64,000 nt of DNA from Girardinichthys multiradiatus. Taxonomy: Eukaryota > Chordata > Actinopteri > Cyprinodontiformes > Goodeidae. The stretch covers positions 23,855,049-23,919,048 of the forward strand of contig NC_061816.1 of assembly GCF_021462225.1 (NCBI RefSeq), in the 5' to 3' direction. The number at the start of each line of letters is the position of its first letter. Position 1 is the stretch's first letter. Of the stretch, positions 33,436 to 44,609 are shown in pieces. The notes under the pieces are model-generated. The model was not told the DNA's origin. It made no database searches and saw only the letters and a program-made list of their open reading frames with translations. The position numbers were made by a program, and so were the translations under genes.

Positions 33436-34701
33436 CATGGGTTGGACAATGAAACTGAAACACCTGTCATTTTAGTGTGGGAGGTTTCATGGCTAAATTG
33501 GACCAGCCTGGTAGCCAGTCTTCATTGATTGCACATTGCACCAGTAAGAGCAGAGTGTGAAGGTTCAATTAGCAGGATAAGAGCACAGTTTTGCTCAAAA
33601 TATTGAAATGCACACAACATTTTGGGTGACATACTAGAGTTCAAAGGAGGACAAATTGTTGGTGCATTGCTGGCGCATCTGTGACCAAGACAGCAAGTCT
33701 TTGTGATGTATCAAGAGCCACGGTATCCAGGGTAATGTCAGCATACCACCAAGAAGGATGAACCACATCCAACAGGACTAACTGTGGACGCAAGAGGAAG
33801 CTGTCTGAAAGGGATGTTAGGGTGCTAACCCGGATTGTATCCAAAAAACATAAAACCATGGCTGCCCAAATCACGGCAGAATTAAATGTGCACCTCAACT
33901 CCCCTGTTTCCACCAGAACTGTCCGTCGGGAGCTCCACAGGGTCAATATACACGGCCGGGCTGCTATAGCCAAACCTTTGGTCACTCATGCCAATGCCAA
34001 ACATCGGTTTCAATGGTGCAAGGAGCGCAAATCTTGGGCTGTGGACAATGTGAAACATGGATTGTTCTCTGATGAGTCCAGCTTTACTGTTTTCCCCACA
34101 TCCGGGAGAGTTACGGTGTGGAGAAGCCCCAAAGAAGCGTACCACCCAGACTGTTGCATGCCCAAAGTGAAGCATGGGGGTGGATCAGTGATGGTTTGGG
34201 CTGCCATATCATGGCATTCCCTTGGCCCAATACTTGTGCTAGATGGGCACGTCACTGCCAAGGACTACCTAACCATTCTTGAGGACCATGTGCATCCAAT
34301 GGTTCAAACATTGTATCCTGAAGGCAGTGCCGTGTATCAGGATGACAATGCACCAATACATACAGCAAGACTGGTGAAAGATTGGTTTGATGAACATGAA
34401 CGTGAAGTTGAACATCTCCCATGGCCTGCACAGTCACCAGATCTAAATATTATTGAGCCACTTTGGGGTGTTTTGGAGGAGCGAGTCAGAAAACATTTTC
34501 CTCCACCAGTATCACGTAGTGACCTGGCCACTATCCTGCAAGAAGAATGGCTTAAAATCCCTCTGACCACTGTGCAGGACTTGTATATGTCATTCGCAAC
34601 ACAAATTGACGCTGTATTGGCCGCAAAAGGAGGCCCTACACCATACTAATAAATTATTGTGGTCTAAAACCAGGTGTTTCAGTTTCATTGTCCAACCCCT
34701 G
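33436..34701 (+). mobile_element. Tc1/mariner element with DD36E-type spacing (1266 bp)
   Basis: TA at 33434-33435 and 34702-34703. Terminal inverted repeats of about 30 bp: left CATGGGTTGGACAATGAAAC, right (inverted) CAGGGGTTGGACAATGAAAC, both continuing TGAAACACCT. Short repeats and total size differ from the 1.6 kb family in this window, so it is a separate lineage. Confidence 0.92.
33664..34649 (+). pseudogene. DD36E-like Tc1/mariner transposase, nearly intact
   Basis: The frame has helix-turn-helix motifs (SLCDVSRATVSRVMSAY, then GRKRKLSERD), a TGA at 33759-33761, then an open run of 296 codons to the TAA at 34647-34649. Catalytic residues sit in FSDESSF, QDDNAPIH and LNIIEPLW. Counting codons gives 36 residues between the second Asp and the Glu, against 34 in the other Tc1 copies here. 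A second lesion, a frameshift, lies near 33660-33680 in the N-terminal HTH. There is no usable ATG at the start of the long open part. Confidence 0.85.
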
Positions 34702-35265
34702 TATATCAATTATTTTAAACATTTTAAATGGCTGATTTATTATCTTTTCATTTTATTCTCGTTCATTAAACAAGAACATTTTAAGGAAAAGAAGCCGTCA
34801 GGATATGTTAAAAGGTAAATAAAACCGTGTGCAGTTATTTACAGTGGAGACAGCGGGATTAACCTCCGAGCTCAATATTTACACAGCTCTGTGCTCCACA
34901 CTTTCACAGTTACTAGGCAAAATAAGCTACACTGAGGTAAGGGTAGGACCAGCTGGAGAAGACTAGACCGTCCAAATTCACATCCAATCACTTCCGGCCT
35001 TTGCGGTTTTTGCAGCCATAGAAGGACCCGGCCTAAGTAGACCAGTCCTTCCAAGAATGCAACTCCCTGAATTTGGACACAGCCACGGACTACTAAAATG
35101 TTGGAGAGGAACATCTATGGACTTTCACAAGATGGCGATGAGCCAGATATAAAAATATGATCTTCCTGGAAGTTGCATTAGCAGTTTTAGCAAGCAAAGG
35201 AAAGCTTTGCAGCAGAGGTCCCAGAGTCGAGAATCAAACTCCAGACAGCTGCATCGAGGATTGTA

Positions 35266-36875
35266 CAGGTCCTTCTCAAAATATTAGCATATTGTGATAA
35301 AGTTAATTATTTTCCATAATGTCATGATGAAAATTTAACATTCATATATTTTAGATTCATTGCACACTAACTGAAATATTTCAGGTCTTTTATTGTCTTA
35401 ATACGGATGATTTTGGCATACAGCTCATGAAAACCCAAAATTCCTATCTCACAAAATTAGCATATCATTAAAAGGGTCTCTAAACGAGCTATGAACCTAA
35501 TCATCTGAATCAACGAGTTAACTCTAAACACCTGCAAAAGATTCCTGAGGCCTTTAAAACTCTCAGCCTGGTTCATCACTCAAAACCCCAATCATGGGTA
35601 AGACTGCCGACCTAACTGCTGTCCAGAAGGCCACTATTGACACCCTCAAGCAAGAGGGTAAGGCACAGAAAGAAATTTCTGAACAAATAGGCTGTTCCCA
35701 GAGTGCTGTATCAAGGCACCTCAGTGGGAAGTCTGTGGGAAGGAAAAAGTGTGGCAGAAAACGCTGCACAACGAGAAGAGGTGACCGGACCTTGAGGAAG
35801 ATTGTGGAGAAGGGCCGATTCCAGATCATGGGGGACCTGCGGAAGCAGTGGACTGAGTCTGGGGTAGAAACATCCAGAGCCACCGTGCACAGGTGTGTGC
35901 AGGAAATGGGCTACAGGTGCCGCATTCCCCAGGTCAAGCCACTTTTGAACCAGAAACAGCGGCAGAAGCGCCTGACCCGGGCTACAGAGAAGCAGCACTG
36001 GACTGTTGCTCAGTGGTCCAAAGTACTTTTTTCGGATGAAAGCAAATTCTGCATGTCATTCGGAAATCAAGGTGCCAGAGTCTGGAGGAAGACTGGGGAG
36101 AAGGAAATGCCAAAATGCCAGAAGTCCAGTGCCAAGTACCCACAGTCAGTGATGGTCTGGGGTGCCGTGTCAGCTGCTGGTGTTGGTCCACTGTGTTTTA
36201 TCAAGGGCAGGGTCAATGCAGCTAGCTATCAGGAGATTTTGGAGCACTTCATGCTTCCATCTGCTGAAAAGCTTTATGGAGATGAAGATTTCATTTTTCA
36301 GCACGACCTGGCACCTGCTCACAGTGCCAAAACCACTGGTAAATGGTTTACTGACCATGGTATCACTGTGCTCAATTGGCCTGCCAACTCTCCTGACCTG
36401 AACCCCATAGAGAATCCGTGGGATATTGTGAAGAGAACGTTGAGAGACTCAAGACCCAACACTCTGGATGAGCTAAAGGCCGCGATCGAAGCATCCTGGG
36501 CCTCCATAAGACCTCAGCAGTGCCACAGGCTGATTGCCTCCATGCCACGCCGCATTGAAGCAGTCATTTCTGCAAAAGGATTCCCAACCAAGTATTGAGT
36601 GCATAACTGTACATGATTATTTGAAGGTTGATGTTTTTTGTATTAAAAACACTTTTCTTTTATTGGTCGGATGAAATATGCTAATTTTATGAGATAGGAA
36701 TTTTGGGTTTTCATGAGCTGTATGCCAAAATCATCCGTATTAAGACAATAAAAGACCTGAAATATTTCAGTTAGTGTGCAATGAATCTAAAATATATGAA
36801 TGTTAAATTTTCATCATTACATTATGGAAAATAATGAACTTTATCACAATATGCTAATATTTTGAGAAGGACCTG
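35266..36875 (+). mobile_element. Tc1-like transposon, copy C (1610 bp), structurally complete
   Basis: TA at 35264-35265 and 36876-36877; 200 bp inverted repeats at 35266-35465 and 36676-36875 with the same outer and inner motifs as copies A and B. It is the only copy whose transposase frame is uninterrupted. Confidence 0.95.
35594..36598 (+). CDS. Tc1-family DD34E transposase, full-length open frame
   Basis: 334 residues, the usual Tc1 length. ATG in ATCATGGG is the same start as in copies A and B. Order: first HTH (about 5-50, IGCSQSAVSRHL at 32-43), AT-hook-like GRKRC (54-58), second HTH (about 65-115), then the catalytic core with D148 (FSDESK), D238 (HDLAPAH) and E273 (PIEN), 34 residues between the last two. 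Trp at 275 in the PIENPW motif follows a Leu-to-Pro change relative to copy B (PIENLW) that may impair it. It would excise and insert the 1.6 kb element at TA sites in the nucleus. No host promoter is evident; activity is unproven. Confidence 0.88.
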   Translation: MGKTADLTAVQKATIDTLKQEGKAQKEISEQIGCSQSAVSRHLSGKSVGRKKCGRKRCTTRRGDRTLRKIVEKGRFQIMGDLRKQWTESGVETSRATVHRCVQEMGYRCRIPQVKPLLNQKQRQKRLTRATEKQHWTVAQWSKVLFSDESKFCMSFGNQGARVWRKTGEKEMPKCQKSSAKYPQSVMVWGAVSAAGVGPLCFIKGRVNAASYQEILEHFMLPSAEKLYGDEDFIFQHDLAPAHSAKTTGKWFTDHGITVLNWPANSPDLNPIENPWDIVKRTLRDSRPNTLDELKAAIEASWASIRPQQCHRLIASMPRRIEAVISAKGFPTKY

Positions 36876-36877
36876 TA

Positions 36878-37025
36878 TATGGTGGGCAAACTAACCTTTA
36901 CACCACGCACTATGCCCTTAACTCTGTCTCTCTCTTAGCCGTAGCTATTGCCTGAACTTTTGCTACAACTAATTGAATGTGCTCTTTTTCATCCTATTAA
37001 CTTGAAAACTGGCTCAGAGCTTATG
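36878..37025. other. Short spacer
   Basis: Nothing recognised between Tc1 copy C and the next repeat. Confidence 0.4.
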
Positions 37026-37508
37026 TGTGAAGTGGTGTTACACTCCTAGATGAAGCCACTAATGGAGCTACTACTGCCATTGACTTTTTACTTGTTTTAA
37101 ACATAGAAAGTCAGCCTGATCAGTGCTTTTGTGTTATTTTTTTATGTATGATGTGTCTTCTCAAACCCCCAGTTGGTTGCGGCAGATGGCCGCTCACACT
37201 CTGGTGCTGGTTCTGCTGCAGGTCTTGTTAAAGGAATGTTTTCCTTTTTACTGTTGCTACATGCTTATCCAGAAGGAGGGATTGCTCGATGTCAGTGACT
37301 CAATGCAATCTGCTGCTTTACCTTAGATAAAGACCTTTTTACCAATTTCAATATTAAACTAAGCTTGACTGCATTGTTTTATAACTAGGATCAATTTTGA
37401 ATGTTAGTAACTGAGTGGATTTAATTGACATTTGTTTTGTAGAGTGCCTTCTTTGATATTCAGTTATTGAATTGGTGCTATATGAATAAACTAAATTGAA
37501 CTGAATTG
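37026..37508 (+). repeat. LINE/SINE-type 3' end repeat, copy 1
   Basis: Contains CTGGTGCTGGTTCTGCTGCA, then TTTTTACTGTTGCTACATGC, then a tail GGTGCTATATGAATAAACTA ending in AATTGAACTGAATTG. This succession is a very common fish interspersed repeat. A second copy lies at 38565-38955. Confidence 0.6.
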
Positions 37509-37714
37509 TTAGTAAGCAAAAAGAGTTTTGCCTGGCATCACTCTTAAACAACCACCAGGCATGTAGAGGACAGCCTGTTATACAGACTTGGTGACACAAG
37601 ATTCCACTCTTTGCTGCTGTTCACTAACAGCAGGCTTTGGACTGTGTTTTTACTGCTCCTGACACACTTGTTGGGAATCAGCTCATCAGTCACACTGCTT
37701 AAACAGTCCTGGAA

Positions 37715-37800
37715 GACAATCATTCAAGATTCAAGAGTCTTTACTGTCATTATATCACCATAATGAAATTTCGCTGAGTCACCGGCTCAAAACATATACA
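37715..37800 (-). repeat. Interspersed repeat 3' end (ATTCAAGATTCAAGA type)
   Basis: The ATTCAAGATTCAAGAGTCTT stretch with TTTACTGTCATTAT is the inverted tail of a widespread fish LINE/SINE-type repeat; the rest of the element fades by about 37990. Confidence 0.5.
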
Positions 37801-37989
37801 TGTAGTACACAAACATAAATTAAAACTACTTACATCATTTAAAAACACTTATAGAAAACGAAGAGCGAGCATCCTTAGAGGAGTTTTTGGAGCACAAATG
37901 TAGGCATTTTGTAGTCCCTCTGGCTACAGGCTTAGCAGGCAGTTGGAGTATGTTTTATCCTCCATTCGCAGCCTGAATCCATGGAGCAC

Positions 37990-38564
37990 GAATATCCAAT
38001 ATCTAAACAAAAACTAACTTCACTGCTGCCAGACGTGTGCGCTGGTAAAAGTAAGTGCTTTAAAATCCTTGTCCTCGTTATTGCAATGGCTGAGACAAAA
38101 AACTTCTCCAGACAAACTTTGGAGCTTCAACAGTCCGTCAGCGGCGTCTCTCCTCTGCGAATCGTCTGATGGCTGGAGGTGGGGTTTCAGCTGCCGTAGC
38201 TCCAACCATCAGTGGGTCAGTGGAAACAAAACCAGGTACCAGAGTAGAGTGAGACCGAGTGCAGCTGAGCTGCGCCGCCTAAAAAAAGCCAGTGGAAAAT
38301 GGGCATAATATTTTGTGTTTTGAAACCCCCAACATTTTGTGTTTGTGGTATACTGAAGTTGTATCTTTTTAGGTTTTTTGTTTTTTTTTTCCAACGTATT
38401 CCTTTTTGTGTTCTTTTCCTCAACTTGATGTGTGCCATGTTCTGGTTTCTTATTTCCTCCACAGGTTCCTCCAGTTATCTTTACAACTTCCCCAAACATC
38501 ACTAGGCTAATTAAAATAAATATTCTAAAGCCTTTCAGAGCAGTGGAAACAGAAAGCACACAAA
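37990..38564. other. No gene recognised
   Basis: A slightly GC-richer patch at 38120-38290 yields overlapping frames on both strands, none with a recognisable motif. Confidence 0.4.
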
Positions 38565-38955
38565 TTACCCTGGATTCCTTTTACCTAGGGTAAAAAAAAA
38601 TCCCATGTTTATAAATCCTGGAACTTTAGGTGGAAAAGGGGACAATGCAATTGACTGTCCACTGTCGCTACATGCTTGTTCAGGAGGAGTGAATGCTGCA
38701 TGTCGGTGACTTGATGCAATATGCTGAATTTTCTTAGAAATTATTTTCAACTTGAATTGAATAATAAATTAAAGGTGACTGCACTGATTTATAACTAGAA
38801 TCAAATTACGATCTATGTAATTGATTTCAATCTATCTGTATGACTGGAGTGAATTGACTATATATTTATGTGTATGACTTGGATAGTATGTTTGCCTTGA
38901 GATGACATTTGTTGTGAATTGGTTCTACATAAATAAACTGAATTAAATGGAAAAT
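38565..38955 (+). repeat. LINE/SINE-type 3' end repeat, copy 2
   Basis: Same order as 37026-37508: GTCCACTGTCGCTACATGCT, TTGATGCAATATGCTGAATT, then GTGAATTGGTTCTACATAAA with a degenerate TGAATTAAATGG tail. Confidence 0.6.
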
Positions 38956-39099
38956 CACCAATTCCCAATGGCTGGAGAACATGAAAGCTTACTACAGCAG
39001 TTTACCAGAGCAATACTCAGTACAAATCACAGTGGCTAACTTCCAAGACAGGGTCTCAAGTATGAAGAGTTGGACTGGCAGACAGCTGGCAGCTGAGAA

Positions 39100-39470
39100 G
39101 AGCTAGCTACTTATCAATGGGACCTACCTAAACTGGCTGACCTAAGGTCAGACAATTCTGATCATGAAAGCCTCCAGGAGGGCTATCCCATCTATCTACA
39201 AGCCAATAGCATGCCTCTACATTACATGGAAGCTCGTGTCAGGGATTATAACAGCAACAATGAATAAGCTCATCAGTCAATACACGAGTCAGGTGCAGAA
39301 GATTTGGCAGTAACACCAAAGTTTCTGCCAGAGTTGAGAACCAGCTATTGCCATCTCAAAGCCAGTTGCTCAAGTAACCATAAGGTACAGGATAAGCCAA
39401 GGTGATATGCTGTCTCCTTTTCTGCATAGGTTTGACCAGATCTTCACAAGGAGAGACTATGAATAGCATT
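39100..39470 (+). mobile_element. Remnant of a different non-LTR reverse transcriptase
   Basis: Degraded coding text resembling PTYKPIACLYITWKLVSGI (about 39190-39255) and, further on, a segment like ISQGDMLSPFLH (about 39390-39425), the palm region of a non-LTR RT. Wording differs from the L2, RTE and L1 pieces here, perhaps R2/R4-like. No frame survives. Confidence 0.5.
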
Positions 39471-39539
39471 TTATAAATGAGCCATCATCAGTCATATTCT
39501 CCACATGGATGTCTTCAAGCTATGTCAATCATCTGAGTA

Positions 39540-41000
39540 TTTCTGCAAAAGACAGGAATCTGTCTTGTTTGTCTGACGTGTACAGACTTAAAAGCAATGG
39601 TGAGAGTACAGTCCCCTGTGGTGCTCCTGAGCTGCTGACTACCTGGTTAGGCACACAACCCTTCAATCTCACAAACTGTGGTCGGTTTGTTAGGTAGTCT
39701 TTGATCCAGGTGATTGTTGAGACCTCCAACTGAGTCTTCTGGAGTTTCTGACAAAGCAAATCAGGTTGATATTAAATGCACCGGAGAAATCAAAGAACAT
39801 GATCCTCACAGTGCTGCTGGCTTTGTCCAGGTGACAATGGGTCTGTTTAAGTAGGTGTATGATGGCATCTTCAACTCCAGAGAGATAAGCAAACTGCAGC
39901 ACATCCTGATAGCAACATCAGCATCTTCTGATTTGGTTGAAGACACATATGTAGAAGCAGAGGGGTCCATGGCTGAGGTGGATGATAAAACATTTCAGGT
40001 GTGACAGAAAAGCTGTGGGTCAAGGAAGGGTAGGATGTCTGTTTCGCTGTGAGCAGGAGAGGAGGATGCTGAGCTTGTTTCTGAACTGAACCTATTGAAG
40101 AATGGGTTCAGTTCATTGGCTCTGTCCAGACATCCATTGGTCCAATCGTCTTTCTGCTTGAAGCCTGTGATCTTCTTCATCCCTGACCACACATCTCTGA
40201 TATTGTTCTGCTGGAGCTTGCTCTCCAGCTTCTTCTTGTACACCTCCTTGCTGTCTCTTATCTTGGCTTTAAGTTGCTTCTGTATACTCCTCAATAATTC
40301 CCTGTCTCTCTCTCTGAAGGCTCTTTTTTTCTTGTTAATCAGGTACTTCAGGTGGTCCAGGGTTTGTGGGGAAGCACCTCACCATTCTGGTGGGGATGAT
40401 GTTATTCACACAAAGTTTATATAGTCGGTCACACACTCAGTCGTGGCATTGATGTCCTCTCCATGTGGCTGGCACAGTGCCTCCCGGTCTGTAGCCTCAA
40501 AGCAACCTCACAGGGCTTCTTCTGTTTCCTGTGATCATCTTCTGTCTCTTTCACTTTCTCTCTCTTTCTTTTTCTCTTTAATACAGGTTGCCTCTGAACA
40601 AGGGGCTTATATTCCGAGCAGAGAAAAACAAGTTTGTGATCTGATTTTCCTACAGGAGGTCTTGCTTTAGAGATGTACGAGTCCTTGACATTTGCATAGA
40701 ACAACGTTTTGTTTTCTCTGGTAGAGCAGCTGACAAACTGAAACATTGGAAGTGTAGCAGAGAGAGAAATATGGTTAAAATCACCAGATATTGCCACAAA
40801 CGCATCGGGGTGTTGTGTCTGTAGCAGAGCAACAACTGAGCTGATGGCAACACATGTAGTGTTGGCAACAGCTAAAGGTGGAGTGTAAACTGCCCAAATA
40901 ACACTGATAAACTCTCTGGCTGGGTTCTTTGTAGGGCTTGATGATCATCCAACTTGATTACCAACTATCCCACACTGCCCATCATAATTGACAGAAGAAA
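39540..41000 (-). mobile_element. L2-type LINE copy, minus strand, broken
   Basis: Mirrors bases 1-1550: endonuclease end with SDHKLVFLCSEYKPLVQRQP (40797-40429), linker (40294-39995) and RT palm (LTNRPQFVRLKG, SSGAPQGTVLSPL at 39759-39529). Frameshifts, an AG/CT-rich expansion near 40535-40580 and a deletion between linker and palm inactivate it. Compared with the copy at 1 it keeps more of the endonuclease (to about 41000). Confidence 0.85.
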
Positions 41001-42128
41001 TTAAACTTACTCTTTCTCTCTCTTGTTTTTGTTCCTGCTCAGCATCCATGCTGCAACCGCAGTAACAATGACAAAGTTGATAATTTACACATTGTCTGTT
41101 AATAATTTCTTCTGCTTAAAACTGAAGACCAATTCTGCTCCTCGTGTTTTGGCTCCATATCGGTAACATGCTCTGTATGGAGCCTTGACATCTCCATGTC
41201 TGTCAGTCTCTTCTGTGCAGTAGCCTGGAGTACCTCAGTTTTTAAACCTTCCTTTCTGCTAGTGTGAAATTATCAACAAAACAGTAGCTTTCATAAACTG
41301 TGATAGTGTCAGTTTAATATATGACATGGAATAGATCTTGATATATTGTTTATTTGTACATAACACTCAGTCCTAACACTTCCAAAACGAGTGTCACAAT
41401 CTAGAGGTGTTTGGGTTTTGATTTTCTTTTGTGTGTGTATTTTGATTTTCCCTGTTATTATGGTACTTATGTCTTGCCGTAATTTCCCTGTGTTCATCAT
41501 TGATATGTGTTTTCCATATTTTTTCATTCTTTTGTGTTTAGGTTCCTAGTTTATTCTTGTGTTCTGTCCTTTAGTGTTATTGGATTTATTTCTCTTAGAT
41601 TTATGTCATTTTTGCCCTCTGGATTCTTCCATTTGGTTACTTATCTCCATGTCTGTTAATTTGCCTTGTATTTCCCTGTGTCACTGTCTGTTTCTGCAGC
41701 CATGCTCCATTGTTTGTTCTCCTCGTGATGTTCTGTAAGTTTTTGCCTTTTGTTTTCATTGAATCATTCACTTCATCATGTCGCTACTGAGATCCTTACT
41801 GCACTTAGGTCCTTTACAAAACCACATCTTGAAACTGAGGGAAAGTGATTGTGGAAGACAAAGGTGGGAGGTTAATTAACAGAACAAAGGCAGTGGAGTG
41901 ACAAACCTGGAAAAAGAGACAGAGGGAATCAAATGAGGAAGAATGGCTGAAAATAAAATAAAAAAACATGAGTTGACAAAGAAACACAAAAATAAGAGGT
42001 ACAGAAAACAGCAAGTGAACTAAACACAATGCACACACTACCAAAAGAAAAACAGGAACCAAGGACAACAATGTGAAACTCAGTGGTTAATACAACAACT
42101 ATTAATAGAAACTCAAACCAACACATGC
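41001..42128. other. No gene recognised; T-rich then A-rich repeat-like DNA
   Basis: 41380-41790 is T-rich and resembles 3.66-4.1 kb in style. 41814-42126 gives only low-complexity minus-strand frames. Confidence 0.35.
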
Positions 42129-42668
42129 GGTTCAGCCCAAAATTATTAATACTACTGGCAGATTCAGGTTTTAAGTAATCTTTTCATTTCACCAATATGT
42201 TTCTTCTGACTGAGAGTAAGGTCAGCAATTTTAACCAATTCTTGCCCAGCCAGAGACCTGATTTGAATCTCATACAGAATCTCTGGAAGGAGAAAAAAAT
42301 TAGGGTGATGATCAGGGGCTCAGCACCAATAACAAATCGTTAAATTACCAGCAGAAACTTTCAGAAAGCTCCTCATCCATTATACAAAAGGTTTAATTGT
42401 TGTAATGCCAATAAAGGCTTTATTGTAAAGGATATAAATTATTTTCTAATATGCCATTTTTGTCATCAAAAAATTGGTATAGTAATAAAGAAAATATAGT
42501 AAATAAAAACAGCTAGATAATTTTGTTTTCTAAACTGACACTCTTTTAACATCAGTATATACAATGAGAGATGCCTGTCTCATTTCCAATCTGTAACACA
42601 CTTCTTAGTTGAATTAAATTATTTGAAATCTATATTTCCCAGGGTTTGAATAAATTTGGGCTAAACTC
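42129..42668. mobile_element. Tc1-derived miniature element
   Basis: Left end GGTTCAGCCCAAAATTATTA and right end (inverted) GAGTTTAGCCCAAATTTATT form imperfect terminal repeats. Inside, 42240-42300 resembles the Tc1 SPDLNPIENLW region (GCCAGAGACCTGATTTGAAT). Related pieces sit at 44.6, 45.9 and 55.9 kb. Confidence 0.65.
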
Positions 42669-43007
42669 TGGTACTTAATGTACATAATACAAAATCAACA
42701 CTAAGTCCTAGACATCATAACATCATGACATCACACCATGTAGGCCTCCATGGAGGAAAGGAAATTAGGGCCTTCCCTCTTTTGTAAAGTGCCCTAAGAT
42801 TATATTTTGCTTTGATTTTAATTTAATTGAATCTGCTGTAAATACTGTATCTCTGTATTATTATAATGCATTTTTTAATTTCAATGCCAAACATCTAATG
42901 ATCAGACAATAAAAAACAAGATGTGTAAGAAAACAAATGTGTCTGTTCAGTGTTGTGTAGAGCTGCATTTCATCCAGCCTTTTAACACAGGTATGTTTGG
43001 TGCTGCT
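42669..43007. other. No feature recognised
   Basis: AT-rich; nothing supported. Confidence 0.4.
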
Positions 43008-43505
43008 GTTAGGGCTTGAGCAACGGACGAAACCAGAATGCAGACTAGCAGGCAGCATGACGGTAAGTCAAAAAGGATTTAATTAACAAAAGACTCTCTA
43101 ACAAGAAGAAGCAGGAACAAAACAATAACAGGCTGGCTAGACAGGCATGGCATGGTCCAAAAAGCAAGACATGAGCATGATCTATAAACAAGACATGATT
43201 TGAGAAAAATGTTTCCGCAATGAATGACAGAACAGGTGTGTATATATGGAGTGTAAACCAGGGGAAGAAAGACAGATTAACTAGGTGCAGGTGAACCGAA
43301 TAAAGTTGATTAACAGAGAACACAACGTGACAGGAGCAAAACACGGCTTGAACAGAACGCGTATCCAAGGAAACAAACTAATGGAACTATAACTAGAAAA
43401 ACATGAAACAAAAGCATAAACAGGAAAATAATAAACAGAAGAATGATTCAAAACATAAGGAAAAAACCCGAAACCAAAAACCAAACAACCCCAAATCATA
43501 ACAGC
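43008..43505. mobile_element. Candidate non-autonomous TIR element
   Basis: Left end CTGTTAGGGCTTGAG, right end (inverted) CTGTTATGATTTGGG, with a GCTGCTG-like repeat on both sides (about 43005 and 43503). No transposase. The size and ends would suit a hAT-like miniature element, but the class is a guess. Confidence 0.4.
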
Positions 43506-44107
43506 TGCTGCTAAATCACCTGACCGAAAAATGGATTAATCCTTTTGAGAGTTAGCTAACTGCATTCACACTTTAACATCTATGAATGATGAATGAAAGT
43601 GTGTGTACACGGTGGACCATGTGTGTGTGTGTGTGTGTGTGTGTTGGTAGGTATACAGTTACGGCTAGTCTTTCACTGATAACTTTGTGCATATGCTAAG
43701 TGTCCAGTCACTGATCAATTGGTAAGTGCTTCGGTACAAATCTACTGAGCTGCTGCAGTGTTTTATCCGGCTCAATAATATCTACTAAACTAATTATAAC
43801 TGAGTATGTCTTATTGATTTTCTTTCTGTCACTTTTCTAAATCAGATTATTTTTAGTTCTTCTAAACTCTAGGGAGCATTATATCAATTGGTTGATATTT
43901 GTATGAGATGTAATAGGACACATCAAAATGATGTAGCTGTAAATTGTAACCCTAAGACAAAAGTAGTTGAAAAGTTCTAACTTTTGAGTTTTTTGCTTTT
44001 TCTTTCATCACTGTCCCTTAAAGGTCACATTTCAAAACGATCGAATAATTTATCTTTAATTTTAGACTGACTACCTCAATGCAGACTCCTTTAGAGGATT
44101 GATGATT
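43506..44107. other. No gene; TG repeat
   Basis: A TG run lies at 43619-43644 in otherwise unassigned DNA. Confidence 0.5.
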
Positions 44108-44137
44108 ATTCTATTCTATTCTATTCTATTCTATTCT
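44108..44137. repeat. (ATTCT)6 pentanucleotide repeat
   Basis: Six exact ATTCT units. Confidence 0.95.
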
Positions 44138-44190
44138 ATTTCAGTTTCTTGTTAGTAGAATGTAATAAAATTGAAAACCAGAAATCCACA

Positions 44191-44250
44191 TCTCTGTGTG
44201 TGTTTGTGTGTCGGGGGGGGGGGGGCGCGTTGTGTGTGTGTGTGTGTGGT
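44191..44250. repeat. TG tract, 13-base G run and second TG tract
   Basis: TG-rich run, then G13 at 44213-44225, CGCG, then TG at about 44230-44249. The combination favours Z-DNA or guanine-quadruplex structure. Confidence 0.9.
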
Positions 44251-44609
44251 ATTGATCCTGCAGCTGTGATTGGCCTCAGGGTGGCTACTGGCAGAGAGGG
44301 TGGTTGTCATTTTATTTTTGTTGTTCTACTTCACTGATTAAAGTGCATGCACTTGTTTCTTCATCTTCAGAAATTAAAAATTTTGTAAATTCTAAAATAA
44401 TTTTGTACAAAGGTGTTGAATTTTATATTGGACAATAGCAATGCTAAAACATAAAGCTTGTATGCAGAAATTTAGTACAAACTTACATAAAAAATATTTT
44501 GTAAAGACCGAAGAATGCTGTCATTTTATAATTCTAAAAGTTATGTTAACAAATTTGTTCAGTTAAACACAATGCTTTATATCTTATGGAGCACATTTAC
44601 AGTTCAGCC

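Larger units (their letters stand above)
32917..35080. mobile_element. TIR DNA element, unassigned class, carrying a nested Tc1/mariner
   Basis: The left end reads GTGTCCAAATTTACGGTCTGC. The right end, inverted, reads GTGTCCAAATTCAGGGAGTTGC; similarity continues into CATCCTTTGAAGG against CATTCTTGGAAGG. The flanking part at 32940-33190 has the CpG-bearing wording of a common fish non-autonomous element. Removing the nested transposon (33436-34701) leaves about 0.9 kb with no transposase. No clear target duplication. Confidence 0.55.
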
